64,000 bases of DNA from CBDIBC01 sp965276635 (GCA_965276635.1 CBDIBC010000005.1:1426001-1490000); one strand, 5' to 3'. Counted from the stretch's first letter, positions 7,853 to 17,533 are shown. The notes: generated from the sequence alone by a model not told the origin. A program made the numbers and translations.

Positions 7853-9799
7853 CTATCCCGGCGTGGACGTGGTCGACGTGGATGGGACGGTGGTGGTGGT
7901 TGTCGGCGCGCTGTAGCTCCCGACCACGATCGTCACGGTGGAGCCGGCCCCGGCCGGGCTGCCCCCGACCGGTGACTGGCTCTGCACCACGCCGCTCTGG
8001 CTGGGGGATGACACCGTCGTGTTGGCCACCGACACGGTGAAGCCGGCGGCCTGGATGGCCGCCGTGGCCGACGACTGGCTCTGCCCGACCACGCTGGGCA
8101 CCGCCGCGGCCGGCTTTCCTGTCGACACGTAGACGGTGACGCTCGAGCCGACGGTCACCGACGAGCCCGTCGGTGGGTTCGTCCGGGTCACGTCGCCGGT
8201 GGCGATGGTCGTGGACGGTTCGGTGGCGGTCACCACGTTCAGTCCCAGCGCGCCCAGCTTCGCTCCTGCCGTCCCTGCGTTCATACGGACGAGGGGGGGG
8301 ACGACCACCTTGGCCGGCCCGGACGACACGATCAACTGGACCGCCGAGCCCTTCGGGGCCGACGCTCTCGGCGCCGGACTGGTGGTGATGACCGTCCCGG
8401 TGGGCACGCTCGCCGATGTCTGGGTGGTCGGCGACACGGTGAACCCGGCGGCCTGGAGCGCATTGGTGGCGTCGGCCTGGGCCTGGCCCGCCACGTTCGG
8501 CACCCCGATCATGGCCGGCCCGCTGCTCACGGCCAGCACGATGCTGCGGTCGACGGCGAGCTTCGACCCCGGTGCGGGCGTCGAGGTGATCACGTCCCCG
8601 GCGTGGACCTGGGCGTCGGTGTGGTCCTGGGCGGAGACGTGCCGGAAGCCGAGGCGGTCGAGCTCGGCGGTGGCCTGGTTCACCGGCTGGCCGACGATCG
8701 TGGTCGGGATGGTGGCGCTCTTGGTGGTGGAGAACCATCCGAGCTGGCGGCCGAGGAAGAACACCAGCACGGCCGCGATCACGAGGAGCAGGAGCAGCAG
8801 GCCGGCCAGCGCCGCGTTCCGCCGGCTCCTGCGCTCGGAAGCCATCGGCTGGACCGGCCCGGTGGGCTCGTCGGCTGGCAGGGTCCGGGTGGCCCCGGCG
8901 GCCACGACCGCCGTGTCGCCCAGCGCGCCGACGGCACCGCCGATCACGATGGGGGAGGGGACGGCGGCCCGCACGGGCTCCCCGGCGGCGAAGCGGACCA
9001 GGTCGTCGTGCAGCTCGGCGGCCGTCTGGTACCGGTCGGCGGGGTCCTTGGCCAGGGCCTTGAGGACGACGGCCTCGTAGTCCGCCGGGATGGTTGCGTC
9101 GATCGTTCCGGGCGGGACCGGCTCCTCGCGCACGTGCTTGTAGGCGATCGACACCGGGTTGTCGCCGGTGAAGGGCGGCCGCCCCACCACCATCTCGTAG
9201 AGGACCACGCCGAGGGCGTAGACGTCGCTGCGGGCGTCGACCGGCAGCCCCTGCGCCTGTTCGGGTGAGAAGTAGGTCGCCGTGCCCATGACCGCACCGG
9301 TCTGGGTCAGGCCCTCCTTGGCGCCCACGGCCCTGGCGATGCCGAAGTCCGCCACCTTCACCTCGCCGTCCGTGTCGATCAGCACGTTCCCGGGTTTCAC
9401 GTCCCGGTGGATCACGCCGTGGCTGTGGGCGTAGTCGAGGGCGGCAGCCACCTCGGCCCCGATCACCGCGGCGCGCGCCGCCGGCAGCGGGGCGCGCCGG
9501 ACGATTTGCGACAGGGTCTCGCCGTCGACGTACTCCATCACGATGAAGTAGGTGTGCTCGCCCTGGCCCCAGTCGTAGACCGAGACGATGTTGGGGTGCG
9601 AGAGACGGGCGACGGCCTGCGCCTCCCGCCGGAAGCGCTGCACGAACGACAGGTCCACCGACAGCTCGGGGAACAGCACCTTGAGGGCGACGGGCCGGTC
9701 GAGGAGGAGATCGCGTGCCAGGTACACCTGAGCCATGCCGCCCCGCGCCACGTGCCGCACCAGCTCGTAGCGGTCGCTGAAGACCTGCTGTTGGGGCAT
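7853..9799 (-). CDS. pknB: PASTA-domain Ser/Thr protein kinase PknB
   Basis: 648 aa from ATG 9799. The kinase domain (about 10-275) has a Gly-rich loop (ARGGMAQVYLAR), Lys40, HRDVKPGNVL (131-140) and DFGIARA (151-157). One helix (LAGLLLLLLVIAAVLVFFL, near 340-360) precedes four extracellular PASTA repeats (about 375-625), each with the spacing 'P.VVGQ...A...L...GF...SSGP', and a Thr/Ser-rich tail. PASTA domains sense muropeptides or lipid II; the kinase phosphorylates FHA proteins and wall enzymes. It is last in fhaA-fhaB-pstP-rodA-pbpA-pknB. Unlike mycobacteria there is no pknA beside it. Confidence 0.95.
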   Translation of the reverse strand: MPQQQVFSDRYELVRHVARGGMAQVYLARDLLLDRPVALKVLFPELSVDLSFVQRFRREAQAVARLSHPNIVSVYDWGQGEHTYFIVMEYVDGETLSQIVRRAPLPAARAAVIGAEVAAALDYAHSHGVIHRDVKPGNVLIDTDGEVKVADFGIARAVGAKEGLTQTGAVMGTATYFSPEQAQGLPVDARSDVYALGVVLYEMVVGRPPFTGDNPVSIAYKHVREEPVPPGTIDATIPADYEAVVLKALAKDPADRYQTAAELHDDLVRFAAGEPVRAAVPSPIVIGGAVGALGDTAVVAAGATRTLPADEPTGPVQPMASERRSRRNAALAGLLLLLLVIAAVLVFFLGRQLGWFSTTKSATIPTTIVGQPVNQATAELDRLGFRHVSAQDHTDAQVHAGDVITSTPAPGSKLAVDRSIVLAVSSGPAMIGVPNVAGQAQADATNALQAAGFTVSPTTQTSASVPTGTVITTSPAPRASAPKGSAVQLIVSSGPAKVVVPPLVRMNAGTAGAKLGALGLNVVTATEPSTTIATGDVTRTNPPTGSSVTVGSSVTVYVSTGKPAAAVPSVVGQSQSSATAAIQAAGFTVSVANTTVSSPSQSGVVQSQSPVGGSPAGAGSTVTIVVGSYSAPTTTTTVPSTSTTSTPG

Positions 9800-9812
9800 G
9801 ACCGGTCCGAGC

Positions 9813-11324
9813 CTATGGCCGAGTCGTGGTGGAAGGTGTCGAGCTTCCGGTCGTTCCGGCCCCCGCCAGCCAGGCCTGGATGACCTTCTTGGCGATCGGG
9901 GCGGCGATGGTCCCGCCCTGGTACTGGTCACCGTTGGGCTGGTTCGGCACCAGGACGGCGACGGCGATCGTCGGATTGCTCGCCGGCGCAAACGCGGCGA
10001 ACCAGGCGTCGATCAGCCCGGTGCCGGTCTGGGCCGTGCCGGTCTTGGCCGCTACCTCCACGCCGGGGATGCGGGCGATGGCCCCGGTGCCGTTCGGTGC
10101 GTCGACCACCGACCTCATCAGCGTGGTCATCTGGCCGGCCGTGTTCGCCGACGTAGCCGACAGCCAGGGCTTGTCCTGGTAGGTGCTCACCGTGCGGGAC
10201 TGGGAGTCGGTGACGTGGTCGAGGATGTGTGGCGTCATGATGGTGCCGCCATCCGCGATGGCCGATGCCACCAGGGCCATCTCCAGTGGTGTGGACTGGA
10301 CGTCTTGCTGGCCGATGGCGGAGTAGGCGATGCCGGGCCGGTCCTGGGCGAAGGTGGCCGGCGCCGGGAAGGTCGACGGGGCGGCGGCGGGGAGGTCGAT
10401 CGGTGGGGTCTTGTCGAAGCCGAAGGCGTCGGCCTCGGCGGACAGGTTCTGGGCGCCCAGGTCCAAGCCGATGGCGCCGAACCCGGTGTTGCACGAGACG
10501 GTGAAGAGGGCGGGCAGCTGGCCCCCGCAGGTCTCGCCCGCGAAGTTGTGCAGCTGCTGGTTGGTGTCGGGCAGGGTGAGCGCCGACTGTGTCGGGTACG
10601 TCTTGGTGGCCAGCGACGGGTCGTGGTCGTAGACCGAGGACGAGGTGACGACCTTGAATGTCGAGCCGGGGAACCAGCGGTTTCGGTAGGCGCCGGGCGA
10701 GAGCGGGTTCCCGGCGGCGTGGACCAGGTTCTGGTAGCTGGCCATCACCTGCTGCTGACTGTGAGACGACAGCAGGTTGGGATCGAACGTCGGGTTCGAG
10801 TACATGGCCAGCATCCCGCCCGTCTTCGGATTTATGGCGACGACCGATCCCGTCTTCGACCCGAGGGCGTCCGCTGCGGTCTGCTGCAGCGCCGCCGACA
10901 CGGTCAGGACCAGGTTCTGGCTCTTGTTGGGGTTGGTGAGCAGGTTCTTCACCCCGTTGAGGCTGGTGGGCAGCTGCTTGGAGGTGTTGGCACCGGTGAG
11001 CGTGGAGTCGTAGGAGCGCTCGGCGCCGTCGGCGCCGTAGGTGAAGGAGAAGAATCCGGTGATCTGGGAGAACAAGGGGCCCTTCGGATACTGACGCTGG
11101 TACTTGAACTGGTCGTTGCTCGGCGCCGAGGTGGCCAGCGTCTGACCGTCGGCGCTGATGATCTGGCCTCGTTGGGCCGTGTACTCCTTGACCACCCGGC
11201 GACCGTTCAGCGGGTTGTGGTCGATGGCGTTGGCGTGGAACACCTGGACCCAGTTCAACTGGGCGAACAGGGCGATGAACAGCACGATCACCGCTGCGCC
11301 GACCAGCCGGATCTGCCGGTTCAT
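9813..11324 (-). CDS. pbpA: Class B penicillin-binding protein PbpA
   Basis: 503 aa from ATG 11324 (MNRQIRLVGAAVIVLFIALF: a short basic tail and one signal-anchor helix). Transpeptidase motifs are complete: Ser221-x-x-Lys224 (GSTFK), SCN at 277-279 and KTGT at 427-430. The PBP dimer-type N-terminal region (RGQIISADGQTLA) is present. It crosslinks septal or lateral peptidoglycan as partner of the SEDS protein encoded just upstream (23 bp gap). Length is typical of actinobacterial PbpA. Confidence 0.94.
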   Translation of the reverse strand: MNRQIRLVGAAVIVLFIALFAQLNWVQVFHANAIDHNPLNGRRVVKEYTAQRGQIISADGQTLATSAPSNDQFKYQRQYPKGPLFSQITGFFSFTYGADGAERSYDSTLTGANTSKQLPTSLNGVKNLLTNPNKSQNLVLTVSAALQQTAADALGSKTGSVVAINPKTGGMLAMYSNPTFDPNLLSSHSQQQVMASYQNLVHAAGNPLSPGAYRNRWFPGSTFKVVTSSSVYDHDPSLATKTYPTQSALTLPDTNQQLHNFAGETCGGQLPALFTVSCNTGFGAIGLDLGAQNLSAEADAFGFDKTPPIDLPAAAPSTFPAPATFAQDRPGIAYSAIGQQDVQSTPLEMALVASAIADGGTIMTPHILDHVTDSQSRTVSTYQDKPWLSATSANTAGQMTTLMRSVVDAPNGTGAIARIPGVEVAAKTGTAQTGTGLIDAWFAAFAPASNPTIAVAVLVPNQPNGDQYQGGTIAAPIAKKVIQAWLAGAGTTGSSTPSTTTRP

Positions 11325-11347
11325 GGGGATCACTGCGACCTCGACAT

Positions 11348-12697
11348 CTAGACCTCGACCAGCGCATCGGGGTCGTAGCGCTCGGTGGACAGCCCGCTCG
11401 GCGTCTCGGTGTCGTGCGAGATGCGCAAGAGCAGGGCCAGGAGGATGTAGTTGGAGATCAGCGAGCTCCCGCCGTAGGAGACGAAGGGCAACGTGATGCC
11501 CGTCAGGGGGATCAGGCGCGTCACGCCGCCGACGATCACGAACACCTGGACGCCAAGGGCGAGCGACAGCCCGGTGGCGAGCAGCTTCTCGAACGGACGG
11601 TCGCAACGCAGGGCGATCCGCAGCCCGGTACCGACCATCAGCAGGTAGCCCATGATGAGGCTGGCCGCCCCGACCAGGCCGAGCTCGTCGGCGATCACGG
11701 CGAAGATGAAGTCGGTGGACGCCTCGGGGATGTGCGCGGCGTTCGATTGGCCGGGGCCCTCACCGAAGACGCTTCCGGCGGCGAGGGAGAACCAGGCCTG
11801 GATGATCTGGTAGCCGCTGGTGTTGGCGTGCGGCCACGGGTTGAGCCAACCCGAGATACGGGTCTGGGCGTGATGGATGACCTTCAGGGCGAAGGAGGCG
11901 CCCCCGGCGAAGAGCGCAGCGCCGAGACCCAGGTAGAGGGCCCGACCGGTCGAGACCCACAGCATCCCGATGAACAGGGCGAAGAACAGGAACGAGTTCC
12001 CCAGGTCGTTCTCGGCGAAGAAGATCATCAGCGAGACTCCCCAGGCGACCAGCACCGGTGCCAGGTAGCGGGGGTCGACGATGTGGAAACGGCCGATGCG
12101 ACGGGTGCCCTTGGCCAGCAGCTCGCCCCGCTCGACCAGGATCGAGGCGAAGAACACCGCCAGGGCCAGCTTGGCGACCTCGCCCGGCTGGAAGTTGAAC
12201 GACGAGACGTGGATCCACAGGCGGGCGCCGTTGATGTTCTCGCCGATGCCGGGGAACATCGGGAGGACGAGCAGCCCCAGGCCGACGAACGCGAAGGTGT
12301 AGCGGAAGCGCTCGAGATCACGAGCCCGGCGGACAACGTACAACGTGACGATGAAGGCCACCACGCCGATCGCCGTCCAGGCCGCCTGCAGGGTGGCCTC
12401 GTGGCTGGAGAGACGGGCGATGAAGACATAGCCGAGGCCGTTCAGCAGGCCGGCGGTGGGGAGCAGGATGGGATCGGCGTTGGGCGCCAGCCACCGCATC
12501 CCCAGGTGCGCCACGAGCAGCAGGGCAAAGATGACGGCCAGGAACGGACCGATGTTGGCCGGCAGCGACCCGGCCCGGCCGAGGCCGGCGATGGCGTAGA
12601 GGGCGCCGGTGAGCAGGACGGCCAGCACGATGAGGCCGAGCTCGGTCCGGCGCCGGGCCGGTCGGCGCAGGATGGCGGAGGCGGCGACGGCGATCAC
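11348..12697 (-). CDS. rodA: SEDS-family peptidoglycan glycosyltransferase RodA/FtsW
   Basis: 449 aa from GTG 12697, overlapping the pstP stop as GTGA. At least ten hydrophobic helices are visible; SEDS landmarks include the region ENDLGNSFLFFALFIGMLWV and the C-terminal signature GVTRLIPLTGITLPFVSYGGSSLISNY. It polymerises lipid II together with the class B PBP encoded next. Operon position corresponds to rodA of mycobacteria. Confidence 0.94.
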   Translation of the reverse strand: MIAVAASAILRRPARRRTELGLIVLAVLLTGALYAIAGLGRAGSLPANIGPFLAVIFALLLVAHLGMRWLAPNADPILLPTAGLLNGLGYVFIARLSSHEATLQAAWTAIGVVAFIVTLYVVRRARDLERFRYTFAFVGLGLLVLPMFPGIGENINGARLWIHVSSFNFQPGEVAKLALAVFFASILVERGELLAKGTRRIGRFHIVDPRYLAPVLVAWGVSLMIFFAENDLGNSFLFFALFIGMLWVSTGRALYLGLGAALFAGGASFALKVIHHAQTRISGWLNPWPHANTSGYQIIQAWFSLAAGSVFGEGPGQSNAAHIPEASTDFIFAVIADELGLVGAASLIMGYLLMVGTGLRIALRCDRPFEKLLATGLSLALGVQVFVIVGGVTRLIPLTGITLPFVSYGGSSLISNYILLALLLRISHDTETPSGLSTERYDPDALVEV

Positions 12698-14028
12698 GGC
12701 GTGCCTCCGGCGTGGTTGGCGCGTTGGGCCGCCTGGTAGGCGCGACGCAGGTTCGTCACGTAGGCGCGAGCCGAGCCCAGGCTGGACTCCTCCACGCCGG
12801 CATGCAGCGCCGGGAGGTTGCCGCCCAGCACCACGCCGGTCGTCACACCGGTGTGCTCGGCGACCGTGGGCTGGAACCACAGCACCCCGCCCGGACGGCC
12901 CTGGTAGATGACCAGCTGGTTGTCGGCCACGCCGACGTAGTAGCTGCCGCGAGCGTAGAAGCCGACTGCGGCCGCACCGGCGGCCAGGACGACGAGCAGC
13001 AGCACGATGAATGCCACCACCCGCACGGTGACCGGTCGCGCCCTGGGGCCCTCGGCGGCCCGACGAGCCCGGTGACGCTGCCTCCGGCTGCCCTGGAGCG
13101 CGCCGGCCGTGCCGACCACGTCTCCGGCGCCCCCGGCCGTCTCCCCGGCTGCCGTCCGCCCGGCGGCCGTCACCCCGGCTGTCCCGGCGGTGGCGGTGGC
13201 GATCGCGACGGTCGGGTCGCTGCCGACGGGCTCGGGTCCAGCGGCGAGGGCCCGAGTGTCGTCCCGGCCATCATTGTCCGCCGCCATGCTCTCGTCGACA
13301 GGGCGGACGTCGCCCGTCACCACATCGACGACCACGACCGTGATGTTGTCGTTGCCGCCTTGCGCCTTGGCTTCGCTCACCAGCTCCCTGGCCGCCGCCG
13401 CCGGGTCCTCCACCCGTCGCAGGGTGGCTGCCACCTGGCTGTCGCTGACCTCACGCGACAACCCGTCGCTGCACAGCAGCAGCCGGTCGCCGGGCCGGGC
13501 GTCGAGGGTGTGGAGGTCCACGCCGACATCGGCGTCGACGCCGAGGGCCCGGGTCAGGACGTGGCGCTGGGGATGGAACTCGGCTTCGTCGGAATGGATC
13601 TGGCCCTCCGCCACCAGCTCGGCCACCAGGCTGTGGTCGGTCGTCACCTGCGACAGGTCGCCGTCGTGGAGGCGGTAAACGCGCGAGTCGCCGACGTTGA
13701 TGACCGCCAGGTGCTCGCCGATCAGGGCGACGGCCACCAACGTCGTGCCCATACCCCGCAGGCCGCCGTCGCCCTGCGCCTTCTCCCACACGGCCCGGTT
13801 GGCCGCCCGGGCGGCCTCGGCCAGAGCCCCGGGCGTCGGGTCGACGCACGCATGCCAGGCCACGCCCAGGGCGCGTACCGCGGCCTCCGAGGCCACCTCC
13901 CCGGCGGCATGACCACCCATGCCGTCGGCGACGGCGTAGAGGGAGTCGGCAACGAGCAGGTTGTCCTGGTTGTTGGCCCGGACCAGGCCCACGTCAGTAG
14001 CGGACCCGGCCTGCAGCCAGGTCACCAT
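12694..14028 (-). CDS. pstP: PP2C-family protein phosphatase PstP
   Basis: 444 aa from ATG 14028. The cytosolic PP2C domain (about 1-240) shows RANNQDN, VADGMGGHAAGE (Asp34/Gly pair), GTTLVA, NVGDSRVYR, SDGLSREV and GGNDNITVV, the metal-binding and catalytic set. A variable Ala/Thr-rich juxtamembrane stretch leads to one helix (VVAFIVLLLVVLAAGAAAVGF) and an extracellular domain of ~120 residues. It reverses PknB phosphorylation. It starts 4 bp after fhaB ends. Confidence 0.94.
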   Translation of the reverse strand: MVTWLQAGSATDVGLVRANNQDNLLVADSLYAVADGMGGHAAGEVASEAAVRALGVAWHACVDPTPGALAEAARAANRAVWEKAQGDGGLRGMGTTLVAVALIGEHLAVINVGDSRVYRLHDGDLSQVTTDHSLVAELVAEGQIHSDEAEFHPQRHVLTRALGVDADVGVDLHTLDARPGDRLLLCSDGLSREVSDSQVAATLRRVEDPAAAARELVSEAKAQGGNDNITVVVVDVVTGDVRPVDESMAADNDGRDDTRALAAGPEPVGSDPTVAIATATAGTAGVTAAGRTAAGETAGGAGDVVGTAGALQGSRRQRHRARRAAEGPRARPVTVRVVAFIVLLLVVLAAGAAAVGFYARGSYYVGVADNQLVIYQGRPGGVLWFQPTVAEHTGVTTGVVLGGNLPALHAGVEESSLGSARAYVTNLRRAYQAAQRANHAGGTP

Positions 14029-14032
14029 GGTG

Positions 14033-14527
14033 TCACCTCGTGACCTCCAGCACCGTCTTGCCGACCTGCAGCTTGTCGCCCCGACCGAGCAGCGCCGGCG
14101 CCACCACCTTGTGATGGTTGAGGAACGTGCCGTTCGTCGAACCCAGGTCCTCGACGAAGAGGTCCCCGTCCCGGCGGAACACCCGGGCGTGGAGTTGGGA
14201 GACGAACGTGTCGTCGGGCAGGGCCACGCCGCACCCCGGTGCCCGGCCAACCGTCAGCTCGGCGCCCAGGTCGAACGTCTGGCCCCGGAAGCGGGCGGGC
14301 TCGGCGATCTGCAGCCGCTCGCCGCCCGCGCTGCGTCGGCCCGGCGCGCTCACCGGCGCGGGGAGCGGGGCCTCCTGGGCCACGGCCGCCTGAGGTGAGG
14401 GAGGTGTGACGGCCACCGCCTTGGGCTCGCGCAGCTCGACCCACACGGCGCGCAGCACCCGCAGGAAGAACAGGTACAGCACGGCCAGGAAGACGTACTT
14501 GAACAGGGTGAGCAGCTGACCCGACAT
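14033..14527 (-). CDS. fhaB: FHA-domain protein FhaB (FipA-like)
   Basis: 164 aa. One N-terminal helix (LFKYVFLAVLYLFFLRVLRAVW) is followed by a linker and an FHA domain with the core GRAPGCGVALPDD, SQLHARVFR and DLGSTNGTFLN (about 85-160). FHA domains bind phosphothreonine on PknB targets. The order fhaA-fhaB-pstP is conserved; it begins 3 bp after the fhaA stop. Confidence 0.93.
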   Translation of the reverse strand: MSGQLLTLFKYVFLAVLYLFFLRVLRAVWVELREPKAVAVTPPSPQAAVAQEAPLPAPVSAPGRRSAGGERLQIAEPARFRGQTFDLGAELTVGRAPGCGVALPDDTFVSQLHARVFRRDGDLFVEDLGSTNGTFLNHHKVVAPALLGRGDKLQVGKTVLEVTR

Positions 14528-14530
14528 CGC

Positions 14531-15187
14531 CTAGGAGGCTTCGAACTGCAGGGTGGTGGCGCCGACGGTGATCTGATCGCCGGGCTGCAATGGTTGGGTG
14601 CCCTGGACGCGGATCCCGTTCACTCGGGTCCCGTTCGTGCTGCCCAGGTCGGCCAGCAGATAGGTGCCGTCGCCCGCCGGGCGCACCTCGACGTGGCGGC
14701 GGCTGACGTTCGGATCGGCCAGGACCACGTCGCAGTCGGGCAGCCGTCCCATGGCCAATGGGCGGTCACCCAGCTCCACCCGCCGGCCGTCAGGGAGCAC
14801 GACGGCCGCGCCGGGTCCCCGGGTCCTGTCCATCTCGGTCGCCACGACGAGCGTGCCCGGCGACAGGCTGGGATCGGTCTCGATCGTCACCGAGACCCGG
14901 CCGAGCAGCACGTAGCCCTCGCTGCGGGCGTGGTCGCGTGCCACCGACACCAGCTCGGCGACCAACTCCTCCTCGATGGGCACGAACCGGCTCCGGTCGG
15001 ACGGGGCCAGGACGACCCGGAACGTGTTCGGGGTGATCGTCCCCCGGGGCGCCACGGTGCGGCGCAGGTCCATCTCCCGCGTCAGGCGACGCCCCACCTC
15101 CACCGGCTGCAGCCCGCTGCGGAAGGCGCGTGCGAACACGCCCTCGACGAGGCGTTCCAGCCGGCGTTCGAACTGCTGCAGTCCCAT
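14531..15187 (-). CDS. fhaA: DUF3662/FHA protein FhaA
   Basis: 218 aa from ATG 15187. The N-terminal ~115 residues (MGLQQFERRLERLVEGVFAR, LQPVEVGRRLTREMD) form DUF3662; the C-terminal FHA domain has MGRLPDCDVVLADPNVSRRH and DLGSTNGTRVNG. In mycobacteria FhaA binds the phosphorylated pseudokinase domain of MviN and controls peptidoglycan synthesis. It is shorter than mycobacterial FhaA because the disordered middle is missing. It is the first gene of the operon. Confidence 0.93.
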   Translation of the reverse strand: MGLQQFERRLERLVEGVFARAFRSGLQPVEVGRRLTREMDLRRTVAPRGTITPNTFRVVLAPSDRSRFVPIEEELVAELVSVARDHARSEGYVLLGRVSVTIETDPSLSPGTLVVATEMDRTRGPGAAVVLPDGRRVELGDRPLAMGRLPDCDVVLADPNVSRRHVEVRPAGDGTYLLADLGSTNGTRVNGIRVQGTQPLQPGDQITVGATTLQFEAS

Positions 15188-15272
15188 GGTCGGCAGTTGA
15201 GCGTACTCGGCACCACCATCCGCACGGGGGCAACCGCACCGACCGAGACGCTATGCTCGGTGGCTCCCACTC

Positions 15273-15356
<84 letters not shown>

Positions 15357-15404
15357 CAGTATAACCCCTGGTGGGAGGGGGTGTGGCGGAGCCTTCGAAC
15401 CCTA

Positions 15405-15426
15405 TTTGCAACCGGTTTGCAACCGG
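15405..15426 (+). repeat. Tandem 11-bp arm-type repeats near attL
   Basis: Two perfect copies of TTTGCAACCGG lie end to end, 49 bp after the tRNA. A matching pair (TCTGCAACCCG, TTTGCAACCGG) occurs at 36316-36337 near the other att copy, in the same orientation. An 11-bp period puts both on one face of the helix, as for integrase or excisionase arm sites; that role is inferred. Confidence 0.6.
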
Positions 15427-15605
15427 AGCGATCCTCGAGCGCTCCAGCGCCGGCGTGGGCGGAGGGTTGTCCAGGGCGAAAAGAGACCGCGGGCGGTTGC
15501 CAAGACCTGGGCCAGAGGTCCATACTGATCACCGTCAGGTGCAGTAGCGCCTGGAAGTGACGCCTCGGACCCCCGCCGGACGACGGGACCCGGGGCGCCT
15601 GCGCG

Positions 15606-16172
15606 TCAGGGGTTCGGCTCGATCTGGCGGAGGACGAGCAGGCTGGTGCGGAGCTGCGCGAAGTAGCTCGAGTCGTCGCCCGCTACGTGCAGTGACACGA
15701 CACCAGCGATCACGTCAGCCACCCACAGCAGAGGCTCGTCGTGCTTGGCGACGTGCGAGTACCGCATGGCCGGACCGATCCCGGACCGTTTGGTGGCAGC
15801 CATCGTCGCCCGGTCCTTCTTGTCGAGGCTCGCCTTGCGAGCCTCGATCACCATGTGGTTAACGCCCTCCTTTGCCAGATCGTCAGTCATGGCAACAAGG
15901 AGTCGGGCTCGTGCTCGTTCCTGAGCTTTGGGGGCGACGGGGTGACAACTGTGCGCGAACGCGTGCACGTCGAGCTCGGCCAAGCGGCCCACGATCTCCC
16001 GCCGTCGGGCAGCGTTCTCGTCGTGCCAGTGCACCACCCGGCTTCGGGGGGCCCGGAGTTCGCGCATCGCCTCGCGAACCTGCACCTGGTCGTCGATCGT
16101 CACGGCAGCCGCAATGACGTAGCAGTAGCCGCTGCGCGTGAGCCGGGGCGACTCGTCGAGTAACGCTTCCAC
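15606..16172 (-). CDS. DUF3800-like protein beside integrase
   Basis: 188 aa from GTG 16172. It opens VEALLDESPRLTRSGYCYVIAAAV, like the Y/F-x-DES start of DUF3800 proteins, and has a central VVHWHDENAARRREIVGRLAEL and later MVIEARKASLDKKDR, which resemble the family's acidic positions. DUF3800 is widespread next to mobile elements and may have an RNase H-like fold; its function is unproven. It follows the integrase by 8 bp on the same strand. A decayed relative sits beside the second integrase (48.0-48.25 kb). Confidence 0.55.
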   Translation of the reverse strand: MEALLDESPRLTRSGYCYVIAAAVTIDDQVQVREAMRELRAPRSRVVHWHDENAARRREIVGRLAELDVHAFAHSCHPVAPKAQERARARLLVAMTDDLAKEGVNHMVIEARKASLDKKDRATMAATKRSGIGPAMRYSHVAKHDEPLLWVADVIAGVVSLHVAGDDSSYFAQLRTSLLVLRQIEPNP

Positions 16173-16180
16173 GCAGCGGA

Positions 16181-17533
16181 TCAGGCCGGCGGCAGCATGA
16201 GGCGTGCCACCTGGTTGGCTGCTTCATCGTGCAGCCTGGGGGAAACGTGACTGTAGATGCCGAGGGTGATGGCAACGGTCGAGTGGCCAAGGCGCTCCTG
16301 CACGACCCGGGGGTGCACGCCGTCCTCGAGGGCCAGCGTGGCCCAGGTGTGGCGCAGGCCGTGCAGGGTGAGCCTGGGCAGGCCGTACCGGGCGACCCTG
16401 CGCAGGAAAGAGTCGCTGACGCTGTTCGGGCGCAGCCAGGTGCCGTCAGGATGGTGAAAGACCAGCCCGCGGTCCTCGAAGTCTGGCCCCACGAGCATGC
16501 GGTCCTCCAACATTCGGACCCGATGGCTCCTCAGCACGCCCACGGTGATCGGGTCCAGGGAGACTGACCGTCGTCCCTGGGACGTCTTTGGGACGCCGAG
16601 CGACACTGAGCTGCGGGTCTGGATGACCGTCTGGACGACCCTCACGTGGCCGGCGCCGAGTTCGATGTCGACCCAGCGCAGCCCGAGCGCCTCTCCTCGA
16701 CGCATCCCGGTGGTGGCCAGTAGGACCCACAGGGGGTAGAGCCGATCCCTTTCGGCTCGGGGGGAGTCGAGGAACCGCCGCAGAGTGGGTCCGTCCCATG
16801 CCGCCGCCTGACCGTCCTTCTGAGCGGACCGGGGCGGATCGCTTGCGTCGGCGGGGTTCCGGGCCAGCCTTCCCCAACGAACTGCGTCCTTGAGCGCCCG
16901 GTGGAGGATGGTGTGGATGTAGGCGACCGTTCGCCGATCGAGCCCCGTCGAAGACGGGGCCGAGAGTTCTCCGCCATTACTGGAGGCGTTGCGCCGCAAT
17001 AGCGAGGCGAGGGTGTCCTTCGTGAGGTGAGAGGCTTCGACGACCTCTTCGCGAAGGATCCGGGCTGTGGCGTTGAGCGACGTGCCCTCCGCCCTCAACT
17101 CCTTGGCGCGGGCGAGCACCTCGGGGGAGTAGCCGGCACCCTGTCGGGAAGGGGGACGGCGCCCCGAGTTGAGCAATGTGGCGTACAGCCCGTTGAGCAC
17201 GCCGGCATCCAGCCTGGTCAGGCGGATCGTGCCGATGTGGGGGATGACATGGAGGCGGACGTTGCGGGAGTACGAGTCGAACGTTGACGGGCGGACCGTC
17301 GGACTTGCCGCCGTCAGCCACTCCTCGAGGAACTCCCCGACTGTCTGGCGTGACGGCTCGACGTAGGCGCCTCGATCGAGTTTGGAGAGGAGGTCGATGC
17401 GTGCTCGTTCCGCGTCCCGCTTGGTCTTGAAACCTGAGTGCCACCTCTGGCGGCGCCGGCCGGTCGAGGGGTCGGGGTCCAACTCGATCTTGACGGTCCA
17501 GCCGCTACCTCGCTTGAGGATCGACCCCCTCAT
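16181..17533 (-). CDS. Tyrosine site-specific integrase (tRNA-Leu island)
   Basis: 450 aa. The N-terminal arm-binding segment is MRGSILKRGSGWTVKIELD with QRWHSGFKTKRDAERAR; the core-binding domain (about 65-125) is followed by a ~70-residue insertion and then the catalytic domain. Catalytic residues: Arg in TTGMRRGEALG, HGLRHTW, the later His in RLGHSTVAITLGIY and the Tyr in IYSHV. It recombines attP with the tRNA end. The insertion (about 128-195) contains LARAKELRAEGTSLNATARIL, resembling a resolvase-type helix-turn-helix, and is absent from the otherwise similar integrase at 46.8 kb. Its start overlaps the XRE gene stop by 4 bp. Confidence 0.92.
   Translation of the reverse strand: MRGSILKRGSGWTVKIELDPDPSTGRRRQRWHSGFKTKRDAERARIDLLSKLDRGAYVEPSRQTVGEFLEEWLTAASPTVRPSTFDSYSRNVRLHVIPHIGTIRLTRLDAGVLNGLYATLLNSGRRPPSRQGAGYSPEVLARAKELRAEGTSLNATARILREEVVEASHLTKDTLASLLRRNASSNGGELSAPSSTGLDRRTVAYIHTILHRALKDAVRWGRLARNPADASDPPRSAQKDGQAAAWDGPTLRRFLDSPRAERDRLYPLWVLLATTGMRRGEALGLRWVDIELGAGHVRVVQTVIQTRSSVSLGVPKTSQGRRSVSLDPITVGVLRSHRVRMLEDRMLVGPDFEDRGLVFHHPDGTWLRPNSVSDSFLRRVARYGLPRLTLHGLRHTWATLALEDGVHPRVVQERLGHSTVAITLGIYSHVSPRLHDEAANQVARLMLPPA

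Noticed and set aside
7853..15187. A pknA gene between pbpA and pknB
   Set aside because: Only one kinase gene is present; pbpA follows rodA directly and pknB follows pbpA with 13 bp.
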